DNA from: Chiridota heheva
Lineage: Eukaryota; Echinodermata; Holothuroidea; Apodida; Chiridotidae
DNA length: 64,000 bases
NCBI GenBank assembly: GCA_020152595.1
Contig: JAIGNY010004394.1
Span: 62,001-126,000, forward strand
Direction of reading: 5' to 3'
The notes beneath the pieces were generated by a model. It searched no databases. It was not told the origin of the DNA and was given only the letters and a program-made list of their open reading frames with translations. Shown here in pieces: positions 12,105 through 24,180 of the stretch. The translations under genes and the position numbers were made by a program. Within the stretch, counting starts at the first letter, position 1, and every line of letters starts with the position of its first letter.

Positions 12105-13449
12105 TAGGGATGTACCGGATCCAAATTTTTGGATCCGGCCGGAACCGGATTTTGCCGGATCCAGGTTGAAATCCGGCCGGATAAAATCCGGCCGGATAAA
12201 ATCCGGCCGGAACCGGATTTTTCATTGCTTACAACAATTCTCATAATCTTAAGAAACAAAGGGAAAGGGGTGGGGGCAGGGGATTGTCAAGTTGGCTACT
12301 AATGGCCAGCAACCCAAATTTTTTGGAAAATAACAATTATTGGGCATATTGTGATGAAATCAAATCAAAATTAGTGAAAGTTCTGGATTAATCCTAACAT
12401 GTACCAAATTTGGAAATTCAGGCAAAATTTGAAGATATTAATAAAAGGAAAGATTCTGGGTACTGTTTTAAGAAAAGTGTGATTTTGCGTGATTGTCTCA
12501 GCCCTATCAAGATATTAAAGTATGAAAACAACGCGCAATGTCTAAAAATTGTGGCAAAAGTTACTGTGCACCCAAAGAGAACTGTCTATCCTCTTCATTT
12601 ATCATCATAAATGGACTGTTAAAATTCCAAGCCATACTTAATACTTTTTGGGGGGGAGGGGTGGGGTGAGGGGATTAAATTCCCATCTAATAAAAAGTAT
12701 AATAAGTTATACATGCTTCTACAGGCTGTAGCCTAGGCTCTTTACTAAAATTGCATCTCAAAACGTTTGATAATGTTTAAAAACTTTCAGCCATCATTCA
12801 ATATTTCAATGACATCTGGATTGGTCCTACTACCTAAATTTTACCATTCAGAAGTTCAAGTTTCATTGCAGCCAAGTAAGATACTTAAGAAAACAGTGAT
12901 CCCAATCTCAATGTGATGCTGATGACTTATAGACCAGACAGGAAGTCTGCAAGACAAAGGGTCTATTGTTCTTTTGAGGCAATATGTGAATGCATTTCAT
13001 GCTATTCCTTTCTACATGTATATATGAGGTTTGAAGTGTTGTTTCATGCATATTAGAGTTACAGTGATACAGAGGAAAGACTGAATATAGGCATCATAAA
13101 AGAACAAGGCATCCTTATTCATTTGGAAACATTTTACTGTCCAAGATCAAGCTGATGAAATTGCTGAATGTATTTTGTGCAAAAAAGGAATGAGGAGAGG
13201 AAAACCAGGATCCCTGCCAAAGAACTTTAGTACTTCACCTTTACACAAGCATCTCCAATCAAAACATCCTGCAACATATAAACAATCAAATATTGAGGAA
13301 AAAGTAAATCTTTAATTGTTAAAATTGCCAAAAATCCGGTTCCGGCCGGATTTGGAAAAAAATCCGACCGGAACCGGATTTTTCCCCCAAATCCGGCCGG
13401 ATAATCCGGCCAGATAATCCGGCCGGACCGGATATCCGGTACATCCCTA
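12105..13449. mobile_element. Non-autonomous hAT element, 1345 bp, with 16-bp TIRs
   Basis: The termini are perfect inverted repeats TAGGGATGTACCGGAT (12105-12120) and its complement at 13434-13449. They are flanked by an identical 8-bp duplication CAAATTTT (12097-12104 and 13450-13457). Both subterminal regions hold clustered ATCCGGCCGG motifs, in direct and inverted copies. The interior is AT-rich and lacks a catalytic transposase core, but keeps a BED zinc-finger fragment near the right end. The complete TSD shows one hAT insertion event. Confidence 0.93.
13145..13315 (+). pseudogene. BED zinc-finger fragment of a hAT transposase
   Basis: Fifty-six open codons followed by TAA. They contain CILCKK with Cys-x2-Cys, then TSPLHKHLQSKHP with the spaced histidines of a BED finger, the usual N-terminal DNA-binding module of hAT transposases. 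It lies only about 130 bp from the right TIR, so the catalytic part that should follow is missing. This explains the parent element as an internally deleted derivative. The finger is well formed; whether it is transcribed is unknown. Confidence 0.7.
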
Positions 13450-13457
13450 CAAATTTT

Positions 13458-14689
13458 TACTCAACTCACACTTGCCGGAGTCTCCCTTCATTGTTTATAA
13501 GCCACAGTATTTGTTATTTTTTTCTTATGAGATGTACAAACGATGATTTTTCTACCCCTATTACTGTCATGACAGTTTAATGGCTGACAATTTGCTGCAA
13601 ACCAAAGAAATGTTGCGATGATGTCATTGAAGTGCTGCTTTTTTATGACGTCTTTGCCGTTCCAAGTGTTTTATTTCCCCACTGATCTGTTTTCTTTCTT
13701 GTTAACTGACATTCACTGATTACTGTCGTTTTTGATTTACGAAAGTCCTATGCAGCTTAGTTATACATTTCATTTTTGAGCTACTATGCTCCGCGACATT
13801 TTCGGGCTGAAGCTCTCTTTAAAATTACCTGTCTTTTGCGTGTACAGCTTTACACCCAAACAATTCCCCAACTTTTTTTCTACGTTCCATTAAACAAAAA
13901 TTGGACAAAATATGATCCAGCTAGGCAAAATCAGATGGTACACTTTCTCTGACCATTCTTCGCACTATACAGTGTTAAGTTTGTACTAAAGATGTCAAAG
14001 TTCAAAAATGATAGTCATGTGACTACCATCTGATAATAATTGCAATAGTGTTTGCAATTTCTAGGCGGGGTCCATTTTGAATTTTCATCAGATCATGGAA
14101 ATGACAAGTAGAAGAAGAATTTGAATTATGCAAAGAATTGCAAGTATTTATTGTTCACTTTCGTTAAAAAAGCTCTGAAACAGAAAAAGGTTAAACTATT
14201 ATTTGCTGATTTTAAAGACGACTCATAGATACTGCATATAGAAGGAATTTTGTCCACCCATTATGTAGTTTTCAATTGTGTCACTCACTCACCCCTACAC
14301 CCCTAGACAAGGTGAGTCATTGCACCAAAGTGGGTGGACAAATCATGTACGTTGATGCACCCCTCAGTCACTTACATGTAGGTGATTTATATTTTTTGTG
14401 AAATGACTTACCCCAAATCAATCACCTCTGTACAAAGTCAATGGGTCTGAAGTAAATTGACCCACCCCAGAGTTACTATGGTAACTGACAATTTGATACA
14501 ATGACACAGATTTTAACACTATTTCATATGTCAATGACTCACTTTTGACTGACATTGCTGGGGCTTGTAGTGGTGAGTCATACAACTGACATTTGCATTA
14601 GTACATTGAAGAAGCCCCGAGTACAAATGTGCAGGCATGACACTCGATAAAAGTTTTGAAACATGGCGACCAACAAACTATCAGTGGAT
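13458..14689. other. No recognised feature
   Basis: AT-rich DNA. Several GTGAGTCA/CACTCACTCACC motifs occur between 14280 and 14580, possibly a degenerate repeat. No coding evidence. Confidence 0.45.
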
Positions 14690-15584
14690 TTTATTTTGGC
14701 AAATTTCTTCCAGCTACCACCCCATTGCCCTCACCTGCTGTCTCTGTAAAATTATGGAAAGGATTAATAACCAGAGACTTAACTTGTTCCTTGAGACCAA
14801 CAGAATCCTTTCCCTTCACCAAAACAGCTTCCGGAAACATTGCAATACTCTAGACCAGTTAATTACGTTCGACACCGCTATCCGGGAATCCTTTGCCAAA
14901 AAGGAACACCTCCTTGCCATTTTTTTCGACCTCGAGAAAGCTTTCGCCACTACTTAGAAATACGGCATTATCCGCAAACTTTACACCATCGGCCTCAGAG
15001 GTCACCTTCCCATCTTTATTCAAAACTTCCTCTCACCCAGGCAGTTCCAAGTTTGTATTGGCCACACCCTTTCCAACCCTTACCCCCAAGAAGAGGGCAT
15101 CCCCCAAGACAGCATTCTCTTCCCCCACTCTCTTCAACCTGAGCATTAATGACATTGCGGACAACCTTGGCCCCAACATCAAACGTGGACGACTTCACCA
15201 ACAACTGCCACTGCACCCTCACAATCCATCACGTTCTCCTTGCTTGCCCCCTGTACAATCTTCCCAGAGCTTCCCTCGCTCCCCACAACTCAATTGCTGA
15301 GCTCTTCCAGAAAAATCTTTCGGATAAAATTATCTCTTTCATTCATCATGCTTCCCTTTACAACCATATTTAATTCTCCTCTTCCACCCCCTCTCTACTT
15401 TGCTTTTGTTTCACTCATGCAACTCCTCTCTCGAACACAGCTTTCTGACTTTTGTTCTTGAATTTCTCTCATTCTCCCCCTGTTTCCTTTCCTTTCTACC
15501 TCTAGAATGATCTGACCTCTCAGGCACAATTTGACCTCGTTATCTTGGTGCCGTTAAGCCCTCATCAAACAAACAAACAAACCA
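14690..15584 (+). mobile_element. Jockey-like LINE fragment A (reverse transcriptase, internally deleted, with 3' tail)
   Basis: The reading shows RT landmarks SSYHPIALT, CKIMER, QNSFRK, TLDQLI and FFDLEKAF. After a stop and frameshifts come GLRGHLP, NFLSPRQFQV, IPQDSIL (degraded PQGS motif) and VDDF, the catalytic YVDD box. The reading then jumps to C-terminal sequence (TIHHVLLACPLYN), so the RT thumb and RNase H part is deleted. It ends in a tail with GGTGCCGTTAAGCCC and (CAAA)n. Several frameshifts make it non-functional. Confidence 0.85.
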
Positions 15585-15599
15585 TCTTCTACTCCTCCC

Positions 15600-16030
15600 C
15601 TAGATTTCCTCTTGTCGAAAATAGGCTCTAACTCAGCCTCAACCAGCTGCAAGACTCGTGCAACAATAACGTTTTTGAATTCTTCAAAGACAAGACAGTC
15701 TGCATGCACTTTTGTCATTTCAACAACCTCCACTCCAACCTGGACCTCGTGTTTAATGGCAATCGCATCCAGGGCCTAAAGTTGAACACACTAAGTTCCT
15801 GGGTTTAACTCTAGACCCCAAGCTCTCCTACAAGCAACACATCACCAACCTGAATCAGAAATGCAACAGCTCCCTCAACATTCTCCGCTTCCTCTCCAAC
15901 ACCACTTGGGGTGCGAATCGCCATGCTCTCCACAAAATCTCTAGGCTCACCATTCGTGCCATGCTTGACTGCGGCAATATTGTCTACTGTGTCGCTCACA
16001 ACTCTTACCTCAATTTTGTGTTCCAAATTT
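15600..16030 (+). mobile_element. Jockey-like LINE fragment B (RT thumb region)
   Basis: Directly after fragment A's 3' tail comes a reading with FFKDKTVCMHF, NGNRIQG, KLSYKQHI, LNILRFLSNTTWGANR and IRAMLDCGNIVY. This matches the part of Jockey-type RT just after the YVDD motif. It covers the segment missing from fragment A. The frame is broken around 15780. It decays near a (TA)n microsatellite. Confidence 0.8.
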
Positions 16031-16264
16031 TAGCTTTGGTACACAACTCTTTCATGGTTAGATTGGTTCTTGAAATAGTAATCGTTTTTCCCTTTTTCAT
16101 AGAATTTTGAATGTTAACAATCTATAGGTATTTTGAAATGATCTAAGTTCATCACATTATTAAGTTACATATTAACACAGCCTTGCTCATTTTGCAGCCA
16201 AACTGTTTTTTGTTTTGATTCTAGCAAGGGAAATAATTTTTGTCATGTTGCTCTTCAAATACGC

Positions 16265-16433
<169 letters not shown>

Positions 16434-16720
16434 TTCAATTATATGTACAGGAGTGGATTTTAGGAGATGTATTTCCCAAAGAAAAGTGGAAAACATTTTG
16501 ATGGATAATATGCAACCTGAATATGACTATTTATTTGAAAAAATTGATCTTTACCAAGTCACTGCATTTAGCACCCCACTTTTCCTTGTTTCTTCTTGTC
16601 CTTCACTTTTGCATTAAAAACAAAATCAGATTCCATATAAGCATATGAAAATACAATATACGGATGAAATATAATATAATATATGGATAAATATATTACC
16701 GTATTCGACATATTACGCGC

Positions 16721-17221
16721 CAGGGTTCGAAATTGGCACAATTTAACCACTAGCCCGTCGGGCTAGCTTGACTCCTTTTCTACTAGCTCGAATGGACTGC
16801 TGACTTGCCCGAGAAAACGTACGTCAAAAAGCTTAAAAACCTTGGTCCCTACAGAGAAAAGATAGTAGTAAACAATGCTTTTCTTTCAACTCAAATATAT
16901 TTTCACATACCCCAGTCGTAAAACTAACGTTATGTATAGCAAAATCTGTTTTGAGTACAAAAAACCACACTTAGATCAATGTCAGAACAATAATAAAGTA
17001 TGCAAAAGTTTGTTACGAAATATGTAACATGATGATACAAAATTAGGCTCCTACAATGCTACAAGGCTAGGTCGGCATAAAGTGTAACTTCAGATCAAAA
17101 AAAAGGTGTATATTTTTTTCTGGTTACTTGCCCGGCGGGCTTGGAAAGATCAGTTTCAGCTAGCCCGGACGTAACTTCTACTTGTCCCGGGCTAGCGGGC
17201 CTACGTTAATTTCGAGTGCTG
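16721..17221. mobile_element. 501-bp hAT-like MITE nested in another repeat
   Basis: The ends CAGGGTTCGAAATT and AATTTCGAGTGCTG are inverted. Flanks TTACGCGC (16713-16720) and TTGCGCGC (17222-17229) agree in 7 of 8. Subterminal CCCGTCGGGCTAGC and GGGCTAGCGGGC are inverted too. It splits the dispersed repeat whose other copy lies inverted at 39595-39862. Confidence 0.82.
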
Positions 17222-17500
17222 TTGCGCGCCTCTGCTCTATTAAGCGCCTATCCAACAGTTTTTGACTGATAACATAATTTATTTCATTAATTTGCAGACT
17301 ACGAATTAGACTTAAAAGTGTTTATTACATTGTTTGCTTATTTTGTGTCACATTTTTGCTCACATTGTTTTTGCGGTGGTTATTGTGGGGCAGTATATAT
17401 TGCCATTTCACACAATACAGTTCGAATAGCACGCCATGTGCAGCCCAGAGCATGGGTGTTTATTAGAAAGTAACTTCAGACCTAAAAAGAGTTGCAATTC
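17222..17500. repeat. Dispersed repeat, inverted copy of 39595-39862
   Basis: GCTCTATTAAGCGCC, CCAACAGTTTTTGACTGATA, ACAGTTCGAATAGCAC and TAACTTCAGACCTAAAAA occur in the same order, on the opposite strand, in KLHDC3 intron 6. About 30 bp left of the MITE (16690-16720) probably also belong to it. Confidence 0.75.
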
Positions 17501-18618
17501 TATTTTTGTACATGTAAGCCCCTGAATGATAATACGTGGAATACGTTATATGGATATCAGATTCCATATAAGCAGACAGAGCTTCAACTTTAGTTACCCT
17601 ACAGCTATCTGTGCTGGAATTATGTGCAAACGTTTGTGATGCATTTGACTCTTCTGCAGCATCACTCTATCACAGGCTTCTAGCTACGGTGGGCGGTGCT
17701 GGGCAGGCCCGCCCAGGACTCACAATTCCCGCCCATCACTCGGCTCTAAGATTCAGTCTTCCGCCCAGCACTCAAAAGTTCAATTCGGTTAATTAATTAA
17801 GTGTTTGGATAGATCTCCTTTTAATCTCGCTCTATTTATGTCATCTGCTGATTTACACACATAACATACATTACGCACATTAAATTCCGATCAAAACAAC
17901 TGGACTATAGGAATTTAACGCAACTGAATGTACATATTAGCATAAAATCATCCATACATGAAGCTCTTTGCATAAACATACATACATACACACAGTTCCG
18001 GTTCACATTTTAATTCTTGAGAATCACTGCTGGCAGCTTGCCAAGTCCATCGCTTACCATACAAAAAAACTTTAACAAAGTAAATATTAAACCCCCAAGA
18101 GCCCAAGGCGTGCTTATAAACCGGTCCAAATGTAAGTAACCAATGACATTTGTAATAAACCCCATATGCACTTAACATTAAAACGGACTGATCGATATTC
18201 TTTTGAATTGTGGGGGATTTGATATTGACAAAAGTTGTCGCTTAGTTCATAGGAACATGTGCCGCATGGCTTTCATCGAATGATACTGGGACAAAAATAA
18301 AAGTGGTAAAAAGTTGGGGCAAGATGAATAACAATGGGAATTGAGAGAAGAAATTTTGGCATATGTTGTACTTTTTTGGGGGGGAGAGAGGGCACTTTGA
18401 CAGTGGAATATCCATTGTATTTTGAATATCCATTGTACATACACAATATTTTGTAAATCTTTCTAGCATTCCGATTAAAAAAAGTAATAATTAAAAAAAC
18501 TTTTTCGTTGACAATTTGTGAATAGAAGTGGACTAAATTTGAACAGTTCTTCATGGGAGGGGGGTCTAGTAGGTCACCCTAGATTGTTACTAAAGCCCGG
18601 CACTCAAACTTGTCTAGC
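17501..18618. other. No recognised gene
   Basis: Holds a GC-rich patch at 17690-17775 with repeated GCCCGCCCAGSACTCA-type words, probably MITE debris. The rest is AT-rich and unassigned. Confidence 0.45.
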
Positions 18619-19025
18619 TAGAACCCTAGCTTGATTGAAAAAGGGGCAGGGTGCTAGACTTGTCGAGGGGCACATTAATGCACGCGCGAAGCGCTGCGTC
18701 TTTTTGGCATGGAGTCCAGGGGCTCATCCCATGGTGAATAAAGCTCTGGGATTTTAGCGATAATCATACCTCAGAATGAAACTATTCTGATTGATAAGGA
18801 CCATTCATGAGCCAAACAGGACAATTGCTTACTACAGTATGCTATCATTCTGTGTTCTGTATCCATATAAGGTATTTCATTTATGAGGTTAATTAAAATT
18901 ATTAAGTTAAAAAAATTAAAGATCTAATTTTTTTTCTCATGAAGGGCAGGGCAGACCCCAGGGGGGGCAGGGCGGATTCCGGGGGAAGGACGGGCCGCCC
19001 CTGTAAAACAGCAAAGCTAGTGGTC
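18619..19025. mobile_element. MITE, older copy of the CAGACCCCTAGCTT family
   Basis: Shares with 28710-29186 the left end ACCCTAGCTTGATT, then GGGGCAGGGTGCTAGACTTG, GGGGCACATTAATGCA, ATACCTCAGAATGAAACTAT and the right end CAGCAAAGCTAGTGGTCTG. The terminal bases are mutated and no clean TSD is visible. Confidence 0.8.
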
Positions 19026-19870
19026 TGTGTAGATGTCATGCATATTAATGAGTAGGCAGGGCTTAATATAAAAATCTTGAAAAAAGCTGTTATTTTGACA
19101 ATCACATGTCCATTTTGTTTCATATTTGTTATAGAAAATGTCATTAGCTAATGTGTATGTGTTCATTGTATAAAAACGTTTACTTTCATTAATATGCATA
19201 ATGGGCAGGGCTTAGCATGATTTTGTAAATAAAAAGCTTGTAAAGATGATACAGTATCTCATAAACTATGAACTGAATTAACATGATGTGTGGTACACAG
19301 CTCATGGTCTGCAGATGTGTGCTAGTGTTTTTGTGTGGTGATTTCATGACCTCTCATTTTGATAAAAAGCATCTCCTCCTAGGTTTTTACAGTTTTGGCG
19401 GGACTTAAGAAGTTGAAGAACAATTGTAAAAATGTCCGTTTTTGCGCCATTATATTGGGCATGCTTGAAAATATTGCAGTATTTTCCAATCAGTTATTGA
19501 ATATGCAAATTCTCGTAATCTTATTTAGGTCACGCTGTATCGGATTGGATTACTGAGTTGTATGATAGGTTATGACACAGCCTAGAAGATAACTTATGCA
19601 TTGCGGGTTAGCGGCATTCAGTTTTCGTGGACACGTGGAAGAATCAGATGTTTAACCGTTTAGGAAATTATGTTAATTCAATTTTTAATATGCATGGTAG
19701 GCCCAGGCTAGCACTCATTAACATAACCCGTCAAATACACACAAGAAATTTGCCTATATCCCTTAATTATCAAATCACAATACACATCACCCAACCACTG
19801 ATCGGTGTAAAAGTAAATTTTGCCTCAGTAAGCTTATTTTAATGTGACAGTGTTAAAGGATGAATACAAC
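19026..19870. repeat. Degenerate tandem repeat with TATGCATRRTGGGCAGGGCTTA motif
   Basis: Motifs of the type ATTAATATGCATAATGGGC followed by AGGGCTTA recur at about 19040, 19190 and 19690, in AT-rich units of roughly 150-300 bp. The stretch GTCCGTTTTTGCG...TATTGGGCATG (about 19433) and TGTGACAGTGTTAAAGGATG (about 19842) recur at 23744 and 23847. Confidence 0.65.
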
Positions 19871-21445
19871 AACTTTAAACACCTATTTAAACAGACAATT
19901 GAATTCTGAGATGGCATGGGGTGGATGAGATGCAGAAAAGCATTTTCATACAATGAATCGCTGACACTTCAGGGTCAGAATTCACATCTTTAACGTGGAA
20001 GGAGCTTGCTTGGCTTATCCAAACTTGGGGTCACAAGATACGAATTGAAACTCAAACACCCTCCCGCCCCACCCCCACCCCACCCCCAATTGTGTACTAT
20101 TTTTTTTTTATTCTATAGGCCTATACTTAAAAAGTAGGGGAATATGTATCCCGGGAATCACGGCAGTGCGCTTTTTCCGTAGCGAAACTAAAACTAAACA
20201 AATTGGAAGTCCTATGCAGAAAAAATCAAACATGCAAACGTCATAGCCTAACATATTTTTTTTTAAACATGTAGATGGTTGCTAATGTTCGTAATTTTGT
20301 TTTTACAATGTATTGTTGCAGAATATGCTGCACTCAAAGTGACCTTGCTCTCCGATAACGTCGGTAATCGATCGTTACATAGTGGAAACCTCCATTAACT
20401 CCTACATTAAGATTAATACAAAACGGCTTACAACTGTTGTTAGAAGCATATTTTTTCAACTGTCACTATTCTTAAATAAAAGAGGTAGTATGTTGTATAT
20501 ACCCGGCCCTAAGTTCGCGAATACCGAGGCCATGAAATCAGGTGCGTTATTATTATTTTTTAAAGAAGTATTAAGTATTTTCTCTCGCTTTCTTTCTTTT
20601 TAGTGAGATAAGTATATTTTATCCTTGTATTATCTATTTTATTTCTTTACTGTTAGCATGCAACAGTAGTTTTTATTTTTCATTTGCTTTATGTTTATTT
20701 TAATAACCTTTCTTTTTTCGTTCTGCGCGATTTTAAAATTTTTAATTTTGTTCCTCGTGATTTCAGATACTGTCATGTCTGGCATAGGAATAAAAAGATT
20801 TTTCTTCTATTCAAATTGTTTACCTAAATCAAAGGAGACATATTCTTGCTTGTATGACCCTGGGATTACCATTATCAAACACTATGGGCCGTGAATTATT
20901 GGAAAGTCTTCCCTGCCCCTGGCCACGCACCACTATATACCCAATATTGAAGTAAAATGTGTTTTAAAACATGTTAGCCTCAGATGTGTGTTAGGGTGTG
21001 GTGCGTTAAGCCTGTCCCCATATGTGAGTAAGAACTCCGACGTAGCATGATAATTTTGAAGTTTATGTTGTAATGCGTCCCAGAAAGAAGTTACACAATA
21101 TCCTACAGCAGCAACTACTACAAACTGACAAAACGATATATGAATACAACATTTTAGGCCTACCCTCTGTGTTCCCCTCATTATGAGGAATACTCCCACA
21201 ATAGGGGTATTCCCCTCTCTACCCTATTTAACAATTTTCTTTGTCTCCTGTTGTATAAATAAAATTCGTTTCCTCCACACGATCGATCGTGGCAGTTACA
21301 CTTGTATTTAGCTATTGATCCCATCCAATATTTTAGTCTATTTGCCTACTGGGGACAAGAAATACCAATAAAAAAAGATACGCTTGGACTAAATTTACCA
21401 TCCCATTTTCTGTAGCCACAACCGCCTCTGCTCAACGCTGTTTCT
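19871..21445. other. No recognised feature
   Basis: AT-rich DNA with small random frames. No repeat family or exon recognised. Confidence 0.45.
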
Positions 21446-22142
21446 CCCCTCCCCTACCCTTACCCTCCACCTCCCACTCCACCCTCCCGATCCACCCTCC
21501 CCTCCACCCTCCCCTCCCCTCCTCCACCCCTCCCCTCCACCCTCCCCTCCACCCCTCCCCCTCCACCCTCCTCCACCTCCCCTCCACCTCCCGCTCTCCA
21601 CCTCCCGCTCCACCCTCCCGCTCCACCCTCCCACCTCCACCTCCACCTCCCGCTCCACCTCCCGCTCCACCTCCCGCTCCACCTCCCGCTCCACCTCCCG
21701 CCTCCCTCCCCTCCCCCTCCCGCCTCCACCTCCCCTCCACCTCCCGCCTCCCGCCTCCACCCTCCCGCCTCCACCCTCCCGCCTCCACCTCCCGCCTCCA
21801 CCTCCCGCCTCCACCCTCCCGCCTCCACCTCCCGCCTCCACCTCCCGCCTCCACCTCCCTCCACCTCTCCCTCCTCCCGCCCACCTCCCCTCCACCCTCC
21901 TGCTCCACTCTTCCCTCCCCTCCTCTCCCATCCTCCCCTTCCCATCCTCCTCCACCCTCTCCCCTTCACCCTCCCGCTTCACCCTCCCGTTTCACCCTAC
22001 CGCCTCCACCCACCCCTCCACCCTCCCATTCCACCCTACCGCTCCATTCTCCCTCCTCCACCCTACCGCCTCCATTCTCCCCTACCGCTCCATTTTCCCC
22101 TCCTCCACCCTTCCTCCACCCTTCCCTCCACCCTCCTCCACA
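21446..22142. repeat. Polypyrimidine minisatellite (CTCCACCTCCCGC type)
   Basis: About 700 bp, almost only C and T with occasional A and G, made of 5-13-bp units such as CCTCCACCTCCCGC. The long Gly/Arg/Glu-rich frames on the other strand are artefacts. Such homopurine-homopyrimidine DNA can form triplex (H-DNA) structures and is prone to length change. Confidence 0.97.
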
Positions 22143-22614
22143 GGTAGGTCGTTTTAAATAAATTATTTCACGTGGATGTTTGGAAATACGTAAGATTTTT
22201 TGTTAAGTTCAAGGGGGAAAACAGTAATTTCTTCATCAATTATGGTAAAAAGTCAAATGAAACACAATTAGGGGCATAACTTTAAAACGAAATTCCATTA
22301 TATTTCATGTGTATGTTTCTTTGAAGTCACAAACAAATTTGGCAGCATGATTTCTATGTTATGTTTGCCTCTCATTAAACAAGATTTTTAACAGTATTTG
22401 ACAAAGAAATTACATGAAATATATGATTTTTTTTATCGGGATAATAATTTATTTAAGAACTAATTATGTAAGAATAAAACACCAGATATCAATATTTAAG
22501 TAACGATCGTACATGTCAACTTGACTTTAACACACTCATACGAGAAGCAGGAAGTGCATGTTTGCACATTACATAGTGAATATAACGGTAGCGTCTTCCA
22601 AGTGGTGGATTAGC

Positions 22615-22756
22615 ATGGGTTGCTATGGAAGGTCTATTAATAAGAACCGACGACGACGAGTAAACGACAATTACAATGACGGGTTGTCACCGCGTAATCG
22701 CTATGATAGTAACAATGCTATCATGAAACGCTTAATACGATCCGACGAGAACACAG
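22615..22756 (+). CDS. Possible first exon of an unrecognised gene with an MGC start
   Basis: An ATG in context TAGCATGG opens 47 codons plus one base, ending at a donor-like ACACAG|GTACG. The stretch is unusually CpG-rich for its surroundings, with runs such as CGACGACGACGAG. The start MGCYGRS would suit N-myristoylation plus palmitoylation at Cys3. It is followed by a basic run (RRRR, residues 13-16) and a polar Asn-rich segment. No downstream exon was found, and a minus-strand SINE begins almost at the putative donor. This could be a first exon, or CpG-rich unique DNA with a chance reading frame. No family assigned. Confidence 0.22.
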
Positions 22757-22922
22757 GTACGACGCACGGACAGATATAACATCAACAACCAAGTCAATGT
22801 CCACGGCCTTTGATAACCAGTTGTGGTGCACTGGCGTGTCTACCCAACCCAGGCTTGAACTCAGGACCTCGCGTGGTCTGTAGACATGTATGATAACCGC
22901 TACACCACAGTAGGTAGATAAT
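22757..22922 (-). mobile_element. tRNA-derived SINE, family 2
   Basis: Read on the minus strand: CTGTGGTGTAGCGGTTATCA with A-box, GAGTTCAAGCC B-box, then a body with CAACTGGTTATCAAAGGCC and GTGGACATTGAC. The same body follows the tRNA-like head at 51760. Confidence 0.83.
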
Positions 22923-23639
22923 TGTTAAGAAGAAGATTTCGCTTTATACTTGCGTTAAAAGGGCGCCCACTTATGACAACTGGCCTTACGGTTAAACGGT
23001 TATGGATCAGAATGGTGACAGCTGTACATTTATGAAAAAATGCTAACTGTCACAACCTTAGCTGCTAGTTTGGCCGACATTGGCTAATTATAACATATTT
23101 GGCCGTTTTGAAACATGTTTGGTTAGTAATCTTTTTTTCAGTACCGCCAAATGAAATTAATCTAACATTTATGAAGATTAATGTGTAAATGTTAAACTTT
23201 TGTTATGTTTGCAAAATGTATTTTCTAACTATATGTTGTGGTGGAATTTACCTATGACCTCGCCAACGCCATTAATCAAGTGAGACATGATGGCACCATG
23301 CATTGAATGTCACATAGCTTTTGTTAGAAGCATAATTTTTCAGACATCGCTATAACATGAACCTCATTGCACCCACCGCAAAAACTAAGTCATTACTGAG
23401 AACCAATCTGACAGTCATTCACAACTAACCTCGTTTTGGCACATATGACCTGACTGTTAAGGTGCCATTACACCCAAACAAACAAACTGAATACAACTCA
23501 TACGGGAAAGTTGAAACTCTTGAATTTTTAACATGATGAATAATTGCCCACAAATGGAATGCACCTCAAATCAAACTTTAAAAACATCATAAAAGTACAT
23601 ATGACAAAAATGAAATCAATGAAAGCAATCAATTCTTCT

Positions 23640-24180
23640 TGCATTGTAATGGGTTGAGCTATAACATCATTGATGTCTAGTTGGTGGTGATTTCATGCAC
23701 ATTTTGATAAGTGGGCGGGGCTTAAGTGAAGAACAATTGTATGTCCGTTTTGCGTTATATTGGGCATGAAAATATTGTTGGTTATTGTCTTCATGCTTAT
23801 GTTATCAACAGATGTTATTAATATGCATGGTGTGCACGGCTTAATGTGACAGTGTTAAAGGATGTAAACACCTTACAGTATTTCATGAACGGTACATCTG
23901 ATTTATGCCATATGTTGTACATGTACACAGATAAGGTCATGGTCTGTTTATGTTCTAATGTCGTGGTAGTGATGTCTTGAATAGTAATTAGTAGTCGAGG
24001 CTTACTGACAAATTCTTGAAAAAGGATAAATGAGCAATCGTTTCGTAATATACTTGCTATGATAATATTGTTAATTATTGTGCACATGCTAATGTTGTCA
24101 ACATTTTTATTGATCTGCATGGTGGGTGCATGTGGCTTATGAATAAAAATCCTGAACAAATATTTCATGATAAATTTTGC
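23640..24180. repeat. Degenerate tandem repeat related to 19026-19870
   Basis: It contains GATAAGTGGGCGGGGCTTAA, TTAATATGCATGGTGTGCA...GGCTTA and two weaker copies, with GTCCGTTTTGCG and TGTGACAGTGTTAAAGGATG shared with 19.4-19.9 kb. The entry sequence CTATAACATCATTGATGTCT recurs at about 33966. Confidence 0.65.

Noticed and set aside
21395-21982. Long Gly/Arg/Glu-rich frames on the minus strand
   Set aside because: They are translations of the polypyrimidine minisatellite. All three frames of the strand stay open with similar low-complexity content.
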